A DNA stretch of 64,000 nucleotides from Mercenaria mercenaria (Eukaryota > Mollusca > Bivalvia > Venerida > Veneridae): the NCBI RefSeq assembly GCF_021730395.1, contig NC_069362.1, positions 92,458,001 through 92,522,000 on the forward strand. Reading direction: 5' to 3'. Of this stretch, positions 12,918 through 25,372 are shown in pieces. The position numbers were made by a program, and so were the translations under genes. The notes under the pieces are model-generated. The model had not been told where the DNA came from and ran no database searches. It was given only the letters and a program-made list of their open reading frames with translations. How positions within the stretch are numbered: the stretch's first letter is position 1; each line of letters begins with the position of its first letter.

Positions 12918-13530
12918 TGCATACCAGACGGGGATTTCCGGTATTTTTACCGGTGCTGGAAAAATCCATCTTACACCCCGGGGTGTAAGATGACTCCCGT
13001 GCTTTAAATGACGTATTACGAACTACATATATGAAGAAGATTTATGTAGTTATTTATATTTTATTTCGAAAAACGGAATAAAATCCAATACCTTGACAGT
13101 TCCTCTTTGTTCCTGATAGTATATTTCTCGATTCAAAACACGTTATTTTATCAAAAATTCATAACGTTACGCTGGAACTGATAAAATAAAACCGGAACTA
13201 AACATTGTTATTTGTCTTTGAAACGCCATGACGTCTTTCCTGTTTACGGACGTTGATTTCCCGCGCTTTGTTAAAATACGCTACTATAAGAAATAGTTCT
13301 AAAAAGAAAGCCGTTCGACTGAATTTATTTTTATTATTATATCTTGATATCGGTATGCAAGAAAAAGATTCTGTCACTGGTTATAGGTGCAGATGGGAAT
13401 ATCCGGCTCTCGGGTAACTGTTTAGGCGGTAACTCGGTAGGAACCTCGTTACCGCCTAAACAGTTACTCTCGAGGCCGGAAATTCCCATCTGCACCTATA
13501 ACCAGTGAAAGAATCTTATAGGCATGCCCA
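12918..13530. repeat. Foldback element with long hairpin
   Basis: The right part (about 13365-13520) is a near-perfect hairpin. ACTGGTTATAGGTGCAGATG and GTAACTGTTTAGGCGGTAAC on the left are matched in reverse on the right around a centre near 13445. The left part has a second small palindrome, TTACACCCCGGGGTGTAA. The GCATACC near the left end and the GGCATGCC near the right end suggest one MITE-like unit. No coding. Confidence 0.65.
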
Positions 13531-13876
13531 AGTCCTAAAAATGGAATACAGGTTTAATATTAAAAGAATTCATGTGAAATGTCTGGTTGCAAGAAACTTA
13601 GATAACATCTGCTTGAGATAAATAATAGAGTGCTTTACAAGTGATATCTTTTTCTGTGAATTCAAGGATAAAATTTATAACTGTTTTTCTTTTTATTTAT
13701 TTATATAGCTTTTTTTTCAGAGAAAAGTTATTAAACTATACTCCCACTCAATTATTTATTTTGACACAATGCCCTAGTTTTTGGATGAGATGAACCATTA
13801 GTAAATTTGTGAAAATCTTTTTATTAGATTATTTATTTATAGATTGAATAAATTGAACTAGCTGTCGATTTTTTTA

Positions 13877-14150
13877 TTGGGTTTAGGGCCACCCGACACA
13901 ATTAAGGCTATATGGCAAATTTTCCTCTTTTCATATGGAAGAGGAATACCTTAAGAGACATTCCAGGCATTGTTTCAGGAAAGGGCGGGTACCTTTTGTA
14001 GAAACACCGACTCTCCGTAAGCCAGCTTGATGGCTTCTCGAATGAGTAATTTTTCTCCCAAGTGAGGATTCAAACACACATCGGTGAGGGGCAAGTGATT
14101 CGAAGTATAAGCAACCTTAACCGCCCGGCCACAGAGACCCCGAAAGTGGC
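13877..14150 (-). mobile_element. tRNA-derived SINE, minus orientation
   Basis: Read on the minus strand it starts GGGGTCTCTGTGGCCGGGCG, has a box-A-like GGCCGGGCGGTTAAGG and a box-B-like TGTTTGAATCC, and ends near GTGTCGGGTGGCCCTAAACC with an A-rich tail. It is the same family as the SINE at 29362-29632 and clearly older. Confidence 0.75.
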
Positions 14151-15599
14151 TGTCAAAGTGTGGCAATAGGTATGTACTAATTAAGAGTTAGTAAGTCCAA
14201 GTAATTACTAAGTCCTAGTCGGGAGAAAATGAATCCTATTTAGAAAACTAGAATGAACGTCATGTTACCATGATGTATTTAGAGCGCCATATGTTAAAAG
14301 AGTCTGGTCGGTCTTCTCTAAGACAGGCTACAAATGGACTTGTGCCTCCCAGTCAGAAGCGTAAACGAAAGGGGTTGTGCGCAATTAACCGGCTTAAGCT
14401 CTCCAAGGCATCGTCCAACTGTATTTCTTTATGTTTTGTCTATTAATTTTACTTAGTTTATGTATTTTTGTTTAAATGCCTCTCGTATACTGTTTTATTA
14501 CTTTTTATTTTTTTTTTGTTTTATTACACACTACTGTTTAAGGGAGCTCGTGTTCTTTGTGTTGCCGCCAATTCGCTGTGGAATATTACTTTGACCCTAG
14601 GCCAAACATGGCTCTGAGATGCTGGGGAACCATCAAACATTATAGTTAAATGCTACCGATTACTAAAGAAATTCTTGGACAACTTAATGTCATGATCGAC
14701 CAGAAAGTAAAAGAATTATAATTTGTTTTCTTTTATAAAACATTCAGCCATTTGTTTCTGTGGTATTACTATTACGTTAAAATAATTAAAAGACCTTTAG
14801 CTAACAACATTTTAATCTAAAAAGAAATATGATATCTAGCGTGAATTTTCATTCATATTGAAAGAAATTATTTCATATCTCCTATATTTATCAAAAGCCG
14901 TTTATTAAAATGACGAATCTTAAAGGTGCGGCATTGATACATCACATTTATTTTTTCCTTTAAATGAGAATAAGTTTTCATTGAAAACTCGACAATTAGA
15001 TCATTTGTATGTGTGAGTGCGTGGATTGAGTGCGTGCGTATGATGTTGTTGTTCTTCTCTGAGTAATAAACTGACAGAATTCTCGGTCACATTTTGGAAC
15101 AAAATATGTTGACACTGTTCTCTTTATTAATAATACAGGCTTACATATATTTATAGGCTTTATAATAGGCTCTGTCAAATTTTCAAATCGTCAGATTTCA
15201 TTATTCAATTTAGGTTCGCCATCTAAACATGAGGGGCTAGTTAACAAGAAAACTTTTTAGAGGTAAAACAGTACAGAAAAATCTGTAGAAAATATCAACA
15301 CGTACTGGTATACCACTTAAGATGATAAAATACTGTGATGATATCAGTGATGGAGAGTTATGTTCATTATGATAACATGTAAAAAAGAAAATATTTCATG
15401 TAAAAAAAGAGAGTTGCATGTCAGGATTGTCTGTATACCCAGTGTATACATAATAACCGTTTCAGTCGGTTGTCATTAAAGGCACTGACCTCCAGATTTT
15501 GGCTAAAATGACTTCTTTAATTGAAGTTGGTCATATTATGAACATTAGAACATGGGTTTTCGTTTCTTAAATATCTTAAAGATGCCAGTCAAGAAAAAC
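14151..15599. other. Intergenic, no gene seen
   Basis: No supportable gene. A G/C-richer stretch at about 14281-14640 looks repeat-like, but I cannot assign it. Confidence 0.45.
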
Positions 15600-15700
15600 A
15601 AACAAACAAACCCGGGTCGGGAATTAAACTTGGGCCGCCGTGGCAATAAACTTTTTCCTGCGGTCCAGAGGATTACGTAGTTACTAGTTTTTAAAGGTAG
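15600..15700 (-). mobile_element. Decayed tRNA-like SINE head
   Basis: The minus strand reads GCCACGGCGGCCCAAGTTTA followed by ATTCCCGACCCGGG, which resembles a T-arm and box B (AGTTTAATTCCC). The A-box side is decayed. Another tRNA-like remnant (AAGGTTCCAACCC on the minus strand) lies near 15990-16060. Both are probably dead SINE heads, not tRNA genes. Confidence 0.35.
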
Positions 15701-18700
15701 AACGCGACACTTCGTGAACTTTCGAGTAGCATCTTGTAATTTGGCATGTGTAAAGTTGACCATATTTCAATCAAGGTGCAGTTTTTTTTATATCAGTGGA
15801 GCCAACCAGTTTTTGTACATGAGACGTCAAAGGTGACCTGTATACTTCCAATTCTGATTGGAATAGATAAAACAAATAATTCTTATGTGCTTCCATAACA
15901 TGTAATCTGTTGGTAATTAAGTTGTAAACTCACAGATATCTAAAGATTTTCTCTTTTTTCTTGTCGTACGATTTGTAACCTATGTTTTTGGGTTGGAACC
16001 TTGACCTTCCGGCCGACAACGCGAGGTCGCTAGTCTATCCCACATCTCGACCAATTCTAAAGTAAATGCAATCATCTGTCAATCATCCGAATAAATGGTT
16101 GGGAGCACGCGCTTCTCGTGCAGGTTGATCACGCATTATTTGCTTTAAAAAGATACTATATTGAAGTCCCATATAATACGGCCTAAAACATATTTGCAAA
16201 ACATTTGGCGTTTCCTAGTCACTGTTTGAAAGTATTACTGTTTTTATGACCAGGATTTATGTGAAATGTCGGATAAGACAGCCGCTACCTTGGTATACAA
16301 GTACATTATATTTTTAAGTGATTAAATGTTATATCCGTGTTTTCGTTTAGTATTTCAGAGCCTTCTTTTCTTATCATGACATGGTACCAAAATGGATAGC
16401 TCTTTTTAAATGAAATTCTGTTGTGTATTTTTGCTTTCTTAAACTGAACTTAATTTTGTTATATCATATAAAATGTTTTTATCATAACCATACCAACTAG
16501 GCCGATTATATTACTAGAAATAATGTCACCTTAAACCTTTTTAAAACTAATTCCAACATAACATTTATTGAATTTTATAATCTTTAGTTACATATGCAAT
16601 ACAGGAAAAAGGTCCTAAAATCCAAGCCAAACTTAGGTGATATTTAAGGGTAGCTTCCTTTAGATTTAAATTAAACAAAGTATTGCAAATTTAACTAAGA
16701 TAAATTTAACAAAATATCATTTCTTTATTCACAGGCATGTATTACATATAAAGCAGTTCAAGAAGCACTATATAAATAATTTCCGTAACTGTTTATGAAT
16801 TTCAAGCAAATATTGATGTTATCAAATACCCCACCAATTTGCAGTTTAACACATTATGAATATATATTTTTTATGTTATGAATTTCCTGTTTCTGTTTGG
16901 CGTTCAGCCCCTTTAACTCCAATGCCGACAAATTTGTTTTAGATATATACATGTATGTATGTATGTATGTATGTATGTATGTATAAATTTGGTTCTGTTT
17001 TACACCTACCACACCGCGGCCGTAGCTTACCATTACGCTGCATAGTATACCAGGATTGGAATAATACAGCATATGGTCCACAGTTACAGTCACGTTACTT
17101 TAGAATCTCAAAAATGTGCCAGGCTTTTTTCTGTTTCGTTTCTTTACATACTACTTATTCCATACAAGAAAATTTATGTTGGGATTAGTTATGTTGACCA
17201 CCCTGAACGCCACCTTTCCACAAGTTCTGGGTGAAACTATTCTGATTAAGGTCTCACATGTCAAAATGCATGAGTAGGTATTATATAATACACTTTGTCT
17301 CACCTAGCTAAGTATGAAGCCTAAACATGGTTTCTAGTGTTCCGTTCAATGAATGTTGACTATTACACATTGAATAATACTTACATCCGTTCAAAGTATG
17401 ATAACAAAAACACAAACCTTTTAAGATTTTAGTAAAGTGTTATTCTGGATGTCTTCCTTATTCGCCTGCATCGTTTGTATTTTTAAATAAAATCAACAAT
17501 AATGAACTCATTTTAATATACAGTAAACAAAAACAACAGTAAAGACAATGATACCTGCCCTTTGAAGAACTTACCTTCAGCCGATCCTGTATAGTTATTA
17601 CACAAGTTCTTTTCCAAATTTCTTCAATTGTTATCCCCGATTCGACTGTAGACTATAAGTATCGCTATGCTAAGAGCTGATTGCCACAAACACCCTGAAT
17701 GGAACTTACGCTTATATCATTTTTGAAAAACGAATGGATCAACATTTTACGAAAAATAAAAATACCGTTGTAATATTACACATCCAGCCCTAATTTATGT
17801 GGCCACTCCACATACCAGCCTTCTTGATTACCACTGCCGTCAGAAAGTATACTATCAAAATAGTTGCGTCTGCATTTTTGCAACTCTAACATTTTTTAAA
17901 GGAAATGTAGTGCTTCTGCAATAGTTACAATACAATTATTAGTAGTTTCTCAAAAGACTTTTCCGTAAAAGACTTTCGTGTGTTTAATTTCAAACCAGTT
18001 TATGCGTTTGATTTTACATTTAATATTTTGACGTTTCCTGAAAACAACATAATTTCAAGCAGTCCTGTCCCTCACCCCTCGCACATAGACATAAAAAGTA
18101 AGTTGGACACAGTTTACACCCCTATCCCCACCCCCACCCATCCCCAACTCTAGCTTGCATGTCAACACAATGCTTCTGCTGACATGTTTGCAGTACATGC
18201 TATCGCCTGGCAAATCCTTATTTATTCAGTGATATCTATCCTAGGTCGAAATTACCTGTTTTATTGGTATTTCCGAATGGTATGTATTACATAATATTTC
18301 TAATTTTCTTCCTGGTTCATATTGTTAGAACATATTCACCCAATATATTAAGTTTAGAAACAACTAAGATTCGTATGACACTATAGTTAGCCCACAATTT
18401 GTCATCGGAAGCTAGGATGGGCACATAAATATCGTACTTTCATATACTTTACTTTAGTATAGTGGTTTTTACTTTCCCTCAAAGCAAAATCCAGTACATA
18501 CTTAGTGAAGGAGATATCCGCATTAAATTTCTTGTTCATCGGAACCTGGCAAAAGATGTTCCATTGTCCACCAACAATCGTAAACCTATGGCGTTGTTTA
18601 TCAAATTTGTTTGTTTCATGAAGCTTTCTTAAATTTGTTTCAAAGTTCTGCTGGATCTGTGCTGCATCTAAGTGCTGCTAAAATAAAAACAAACTTCTTA

Positions 18701-21465
18701 TGACATCTAACGCTATACCTTTTATGAACCTTCCAAAAGTTTGTACAAAGCTTTTGTAATGAACACTAGTTGCTGTACTGGAAACGACCGGTTTGACGGA
18801 CGTTCATATATTTTAGCAAAGGTATCATTGTGTGAACTATGTGTTCAAGTGAGTTCAATGCGCTTTAATACACAGATGTCATACAATGCTCTGAGACCTT
18901 CTTCCGGTATCACTCGTCCATCGTCAACCCTTGCACCATACGGTTTCGCTTGACTGCAATGTGTGGCTGACTGTCTAACAATCAATTTGAATAAAGTTAC
19001 TTGTTAATGAATAAAATTAAGTAGGAGATAAATAATATACCATAGTTTCACCAGACGTTCATTTTTATCATGGCAGATTTCCGTAGTTTTTAATCCGTAA
19101 GGTAAACATACGTATTATATCATTTTTTGAGTAAATCATGGCAACTTTTATGACGACGAAGAATAAGAACCTTATTTGTATTGCTCGTTAAGACATTTAA
19201 CTCCAACATTAAGTGTCGTTTTTGAGTCGGCTAAACGCTGAAAGCGTTTTGACGAGTCCTTGCTGTTCAGCGATTCTCTAAATGGACCAAATAACACAGT
19301 GAAGGGATGTAGTTCCATTAGATTTCTCAAACTTCAAACAGCTCACTGCATAAGTTGTGTCAATTCCCTTTGCTATGACCAATATACGATGTAATCTGTC
19401 ATATTTATGACTTGTAATTGTGCAATACTCGAATGTAACTCATTAAGCATAAATGTGCATTTTATGAATTGCGCAGGCTTACAAAGCTTGCGTAACATCC
19501 AGCGAAAGACAAAAAATAGTTCCACAGGGCTCCAGATAAGATGCGTATTAGCGTAAATTACGTATAGAAATAATGCAAATACGCATGTCTAATATTTTCT
19601 AAGCGTATAAAAACGTATATAAAATTACAGAAATGCACACAATGCTTTTTTAAAAACAAAATCTGAATCGTCTGGATGCGTTAGGTAAACTAGCCGATCA
19701 GCCTAAATTCTCCCACATTGAACGTATACACGCATCGTATGATTTCTATAAACTTTGCGTGGGTTGAATTTTGCAGTTGGTAAACGGATAAATTATCGGA
19801 AGAAGAAGCTCTTACTGGTTTGTTTAGTTACTACAGATATTAAAAATGATTTTAATTCTTATTTTTCGAGAAATAAACAAATCGGCGAAACATTAAATTG
19901 TATTTTCTTGTAGTTTTTGAAATCGAAAGTAGATCGTCTATGTTTGGCTGCTTTCACGAAACGAAACAACTTTTTTATGAAAAGATTTAAATAAGAGGTA
20001 ATTTAACCGTAAACTTCAATGTCAGATACTACCAATTGCTGCTAAATGTCTTCGTATCATCACAATTTGTAAAATATATTGTTGAAACTGGAGAAAAGTG
20101 TAATCGTATCCTGATATAATATTTTGGGTAAATATCGAGATGTGTTATGAAATTTTAAGAAAAAAAACTAAAAACAAACTGAAACTGGTAGACTATACTG
20201 TCAGTACATCAATCATTAGCCGACTCAGGCCCTTCAGGCCTTTGATTTTTAATTGTATTTCATACAAAATTTTACTGGATTTAAAGGTCATTTGTAACAA
20301 ACATTAACATACAAACAAGTATCTTAACTGTTTAAGTTGCAAATTTTATGATCGATGTATCCCGTTTCGTAAAAAACGAGTATTATTATAATAATATTAT
20401 AATAATGCCAAAGGTATAAAGGAAGCAGGTTTTAGATATCCAGATTTTACAAGAAAATCGCAATGATTAATATAGTACCCAAAACAAATGAATGAAAAAT
20501 GAAGTATTAAAGTTTTGAAAGAAACTTAGTCTTCTTTAGGCTCCTTCAAGCACTTATTATAGTCAGCATAGATCTACTTAATCTCTTCTCTGTGTAACCA
20601 GGAAGGTCTAATACGTATCAGTTGTTCCAGGTGTAACGCCGTTTGTGTGACGTGAAGTTTCTTCGGGGAATATTTGCTCAAATCCAGGTTTTCGGCTATT
20701 TATCTATTTGGTTCAAGTCCACTTATTTGAGGGAAATAGCAAAATCCAGATTCTGTTTCTTCTTTTATTCAGTTTTCAACCACAATATAATATGGATGTC
20801 CACATAACAACAACAATTTCTAAAAAAAACACAACTACATTAATTAAAACTTTGTAATTTTCTAGTCGGATATCTCGACAAGAAACACATAAGTATTATG
20901 TCCTTATTGCATAGGTAAAATTCTTCTCTTCTGCTGTTATCATTGACTTTTATGAAATTCATGACAACAATAAAATTAACAAATGATATTGCAGGAAACC
21001 TACATGTCACCTAGCAACAAATCTCGCATACTTTATTTCTTTATTACAAAAGGAAACAAAATTAATGTCTGAAGTTTTTCACAAAATACATTACTATACA
21101 AATCCCGTGTTCGTCTTACAATATACCAATGAAATGTATGCCCTAGTTGTGATACTGACCTACGTAGTCGAGAGTGTCCTAGATTGTTCATAATAGTAAT
21201 TATTTCGGAAATCTTCTGATCTGTTTTTAACTTTGAGATATCATGTAGCAGAAAACAGTAGACTGACAATATGTCTTTCTTCAAAAATCAATATGTTTTT
21301 ACATACAATATTTTGAAATAAAAGAATAAAACAAGGTAAACAAATCACAGTCTCAGAAAAAAAAACTAACACGGTAATAATTTTAGGCTCTAAACTCGTC
21401 CCTCCTTCCCGTAAATATCACATTCTTGAAGATCGAGATAGGTTCAGGACTAGAAAACCAAACGA
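15701..21465. other. Intergenic, no gene seen
   Basis: About 5.8 kb without a supportable exon. It holds a TATG tetranucleotide run at about 16950-16984 and some short inverted pairs, for example GAGTCGGCTAA near 19225 against TTAGCCGACTC near 20216. The frames at 16.9-17.2 kb cross the TATG run and are not genes. Confidence 0.5.
16950..16984. repeat. TATG microsatellite
   Basis: About nine ATGT/TATG units in a row. Confidence 0.9.
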
Positions 21466-21738
21466 ATGACGCACATGTACAAAATTGCTACTAAAACATA
21501 TAAATATAACAAGAGAAAGCAGCGTGTCACTGAACGACCTACCGGCGTAAGAACGACAAACCCGCCTCATTCGACACAGATACAGGCACTGATTCAAACA
21601 AGCTGCAAACTATCTTTAAAACGATCTAAAACATATTCGCCAATTTACAGCGACGATGATATGGTACCAAAGTACAACCGACTCGTACTGTGTCAGCCGT
21701 CAAACATGAAATTCCCCTTCAATGACAGAAACATATAA
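21466..21738 (+). CDS. Unrecognised 90-codon open frame
   Basis: I do not recognise this. The frame is compositionally complex, lacks simple sequence and ends NMKFPFNDRNI. There is an in-frame stop just upstream of the first ATG and no clear acceptor in the right phase, so if real it would be a single-exon gene or a first exon. No signal peptide, membrane segment or known motif is visible. It lies on the strand opposite to gene A, about 0.35 kb beyond the stop codon of A. It may be a chance frame. Confidence 0.2.
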   Translation: MTHMYKIATKTYKYNKRKQRVTERPTGVRTTNPPHSTQIQALIQTSCKLSLKRSKTYSPIYSDDDMVPKYNRLVLCQPSNMKFPFNDRNI

Positions 21739-21775
21739 CAAATATGTATGTCTATTCTTGTGAATGAAAATAGTC

Positions 21776-22063
21776 TTTTGTTTGTTTTGGGTTTAGAGCA
21801 GGTTTAGCATAGCAACAGTATTTCAGTTATGTAACGGCATGCAGTTATCAACCAGTTTTCCTGGATTCTGTACCAGTACAAACCTCTTCTCCGCAAGTAA
21901 CTACCAACTTCACCACATAAATCAGAGGTGAAGAACGAATGATTTCAGGCACAATATCTTTTATATCAAATTGTCATGGAGAACATAGATCTACGCCTCG
22001 TCCGGGGATCGAACTCGCGATCCGTAGAGCTGTGCTTTACCTACTGAGCTAAGCGAGCGGACC
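21776..22063 (-). mobile_element. tRNA-derived SINE, RUDI-like
   Basis: The minus strand begins CGCTCGCTTAGCTCAGTAGG (box A) and has box B GAGTTCGATCCCC. The body holds GTTACATAACTGAAATACTG, and the 3' end reads TAAACCCAAAACAAACAAA. This matches my memory of the tRNA-headed bivalve SINE called RUDI; the family name is from memory. It starts only about 16 bp past the stop codon of gene A, in the same orientation, so it probably forms part of the 3' untranslated region of A. Confidence 0.75.
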
Positions 22064-22078
22064 AGTTCCCTTTTCGTT

Positions 22079-24356
22079 TCAAATGTTTGACATTTTCAGG
22101 CTTGTTTCATCGTTGTCCTGTGTTTCATGACTATTAATTAAACTTTCACATAATGGTGTCTGCATTCCTGCGTCATTTAGTACTTTATGTCTCGTACTTC
22201 CAGTAGTTGAATTATTGTTCACTTTGACTTGCGCTTTAGCTGGCATAGGTTTTACTAACCCTGTTTTAGCAGTATTCTGTACTGATTCTGTACTGCTGGG
22301 TGTGCTCGGAGTATCTGACCTTGAGAACAGAAGTCTTCCTTGATCTGAATATATAGCACAAATATTAACTGCCTTACTGTAGAAACACATTTTTTTCCGC
22401 GTCTGCAACGTTCATTTAAACTGAGAAGTATACTGAACCTTTCTATGATTGATCAGCCCATGCGCTGAACTTCAAACAGTATGAAAAAAGTAGTTAAGAA
22501 TCCCTAATAAAGACACAGGACGACAAGATGTTGTTGATTACAGGTAAACAGACACGCATTAAATATCCCCTATTGAATGTACGCACGTATTGAGTGTACT
22601 ATATACTGACTGAAGGTTAGGGTTAGGTTAAAGCGGGTGATAAGTGATATTTAATCTAGCAAACCTATGAAGGACAATGTCCTTTAGAAAGATATATATA
22701 TTCTTATTAATTGCATGTATGGATAAAAAATGAAATTATCATGAATTAAGAACAGATAGCAAGAGTACAAAACCATAAAACAATATTGTAATTGTTAAAT
22801 ATATATCTGTACAAACCATCGCAAAGGGATTTTCCAATAAAATTTACCTTCCTAGTTATTCTTAGTGCATACTCATATTAAACTGGACTTCCATATTTAA
22901 AAACAATAGAATTCTGCATACCATTCAATAAATATGCCTGAATGAATTTATTTCGAACAAAACTTTGAAGTTGAAGTTTGTTTGTTTTCAATATCATAAC
23001 GGGATCATCTATGAATTGGTTACTTACCACAAGTTGCATATGAGGGTGGTGCATTCTCTGTTTCTCTTAACTCTGGTCTAGGTCTCTGTCCACATTGAGA
23101 ACATATTTCTCTATTATCTAATGTAATTTCTTGTAAAAGTTGTCCTTCATCGGGGTCATAATTTCGGCCCTTATTTAAACCTGTTCTGTAACCAACTGGA
23201 TAATCATATCTTCTACTTTTTTCCTTCGCAAGTTTTTTACGATGAATATAATATGCAACAAATGCTAGGAGCACAACAACCAATAATGTGGTGGAGACAG
23301 CGCTGTAAGACATTATCAAGTGTAGTGACGCTAAATTATCGTTTCCTGAAAAAGATCAAAATGTATTACTTTCATTTTCATTTTTTATTCCTCCAAACAT
23401 AAAATGCTTTGTTTTATCTGGAAAATATTCGTACTTACAATTTTTCAAAAACAAATGTCAAAAATAAAATGTGTTACCGAACTATTTTTGTTCTTGGTGT
23501 TTACCTTGTGAGGCGGACGGCTGGTGAGATTGCGCCAGTGTTGTAGATGTTGGTTTCGTAGTCGTAGACACTGAAATATACAAGATTACAAGATAAAATT
23601 TACTAATTTATGATGATAAATTTTGATATCTTTTATTCAACAAAGACATAGTATAAACATGTATCCAGTCACAATATACAGTTAGCCTACGTACCTATTG
23701 CCATATTATCTGTCAACATATTAGGTCCCCTTTTAACCTTGTTTTCTGTAGTTGATTACTTTACCTCTCTCTTAACATGCATGTTTCAACATAGTCTTCT
23801 TTTTAATTGATATTCACAGGTTAGGCATTCAGGGATCGGTCGGTACATGCCACAGTAACAAAAGATATCTTATTTAAAGGTTTGACTGGCATATTAATGA
23901 ATATACAAAATAAAATGAACCTATTAACACATGATTAAAAGAAAAAACGTTTACCATATAGTAAATAATTTATACAAACAAATGAATTAAATTAATAAGA
24001 TGAATCATTCATTAAGTGAATGAAATAAAGAAGTAACTAAGTAAGTTAATAAGGACGTATATAAAGATTCAATAGATTTAACAGAAATTAGATAAAATAC
24101 AATAAAAATAAGAACGATTAAGTATGTACTTACATTCATTGTGTTTCATACAAATATATCGGCATGCCAAAGGAACGTTTGTTTGTCGACAAATGGCCCT
24201 AGAACACGGGCTACAGCGCCTTTCATATTTATCCGAATTACAAAACTGAGTAGGAAATGTACATACATCCACATAACAGGGATATTGAAACTCCGGTACT
24301 TCTTCACTTAATGTCCGGCTTAGTAACAATGTTAAAATTACAATTTGTCCAACCAT
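22079..24356 (-). CDS. Gene A: BCMA/Grindelwald-type TNF receptor-like membrane protein
   Basis: Four minus-strand exons: 24134-24356, 23505-23570, 23028-23345 and 22079-22344. All introns are GT-AG and phase 1, and the spliced frame is open for 290 codons. Exon 1 gives a signal peptide (MVGQIVILTLLL...) and one cysteine-rich domain with the pattern C-x4-C-x6-C-x8-C-x2-C-x4-C-x8-C-x3-C (CTFPTQFC, RRCSPCSRAIC, CRYIC). Exon 2 is a Ser/Thr-rich stalk. Exon 3 carries the membrane helix (TTLLVVVLLAFVAYYIHRKK) and the first part of the tail with CSQCG and a PPSY motif that could bind WW domains. Exon 4 is a polar Ser/Thr-rich tail ending KMSNI. The CRD resembles BCMA (CIPC...C...PP..C...C) and insect Grindelwald, so a TNF-ligand receptor role is inferred. 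No canonical TRAF2 motif is evident. A SINE lies directly after the stop. Two CACGTG E-box cores lie just upstream of the start. Confidence 0.8.
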
Positions 24357-24387
24357 ATTCTCTACTGTATTCGTGGTTTTAATTTAT

Positions 24388-24420
24388 TATTTCACGTGGG
24401 GAAACCATATTGCACGTGTT
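24388..24420 (-). promoter_or_regulatory. Paired CACGTG motifs upstream of gene A
   Basis: Two E-box cores (CACGTG) lie within about 25 bp of each other, roughly 35-60 bp upstream of the start codon of A. Palindromic 6-mers occur by chance, so this is only suggestive. No TATA box is obvious. Confidence 0.25.
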
Positions 24421-24736
24421 CATGAAAATACACTGGAAAACCATAATCTATTTTTAAGCATTACGATGAGTAACTTAGCTATTTATAGTTTTTATATTTC
24501 CATTACACAGGTATTTTAGGTAAAACACGATTGCCATTCTAAGTTGATGGCTTCCCAGACCTAATAGTCACAAGCTCACATTCCTATACAGAGAATACTA
24601 TTAGTATCAGAGTTTCTGACAAGCTCGGCTAATAGTTACCTCTCATCGCAGGGTACAGTAAATTTGAAACCAAGGGATGACTAAAACTGTATTTCGATTT
24701 CGAGGGTACTTTTGATAATGGAATGGTCCGTTTTAG

Positions 24737-25034
24737 GCACAGGAGCCCGTCCAGTCTTGGTGTCTATATGGGTGCCGCACCCTCAAAAAAAAAAAAAAAA
24801 AAAAAGAAAAAAAAAGATAAAAACCAGTTTTAATCCTAAAACGAAAAAAAAAAATTGAAAAAAGTTTTTTTTCTATATATACTCTTACATGGAAGAGTAT
24901 ATATAGGGAATTTTTTTCATTTTGTTTTTGTTTTATTGTTTTAGGATTAAAACAGAGTTTTTTAACTTTTTTCTCTTTTTTTTTTGAGGAGGCGGCACCC
25001 ATATGGGCACCAAGACTGGACGGGCACCTGTGGT
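24737..25034. repeat. Foldback MITE with A/T-run arms
   Basis: Left arm CAGGAGCCCGTCCAGTCTTG with GGGTGCCGC, and right arm GCGGCACCCATATGGGCACC with AAGACTGGACGGGCAC, are inverted. The arms continue inward through long A runs and T runs to a palindromic centre CTATATATACTCTTACATGG and its mate. It lies upstream of gene A. The 89-codon frame on its minus strand is accidental. Confidence 0.75.
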
Positions 25035-25372
25035 TTTAGGTAGTGTTATTCAGTATGATAAGCGGTTCTTGCCTAGATAAGGTAAGGTAAATCATGCTGA
25101 TTTCCATAATCGGCAGACTGAACTCTCAAATTTAAAGTATTCACCAGGATCTCACCCCAACCACTGATTTTCACTGAACTGTATTTTTTAGTGCTCTTTA
25201 AAAATCCCTTACCATCAAAACATATTTGTAATAGCTAGCATATTGTCAGTTTAATGCATAAATTTTGTTATCATGGCAATTAAAAAAAACAATGTAAAGT
25301 CATTTTATATATTTTCTCAGAATTAACTCATAGAGACCGCAACTTGAAAATAGTTCAAAATGAATGTGGCAA

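Noticed and set aside
22000-22063. A functional tRNA gene on the minus strand
   Set aside because: Boxes A and B are good, but the sequence continues into a SINE body with a GTTAAACCC-like tail region, and the acceptor stem does not pair convincingly.
22617-22632. TTAGGGTTAGG, possible interstitial telomere repeat
   Set aside because: Fewer than two full units; expected by chance.
24733-25002. 89-codon Lys/Phe-rich frame
   Set aside because: It is generated by the A and T runs of the foldback element.
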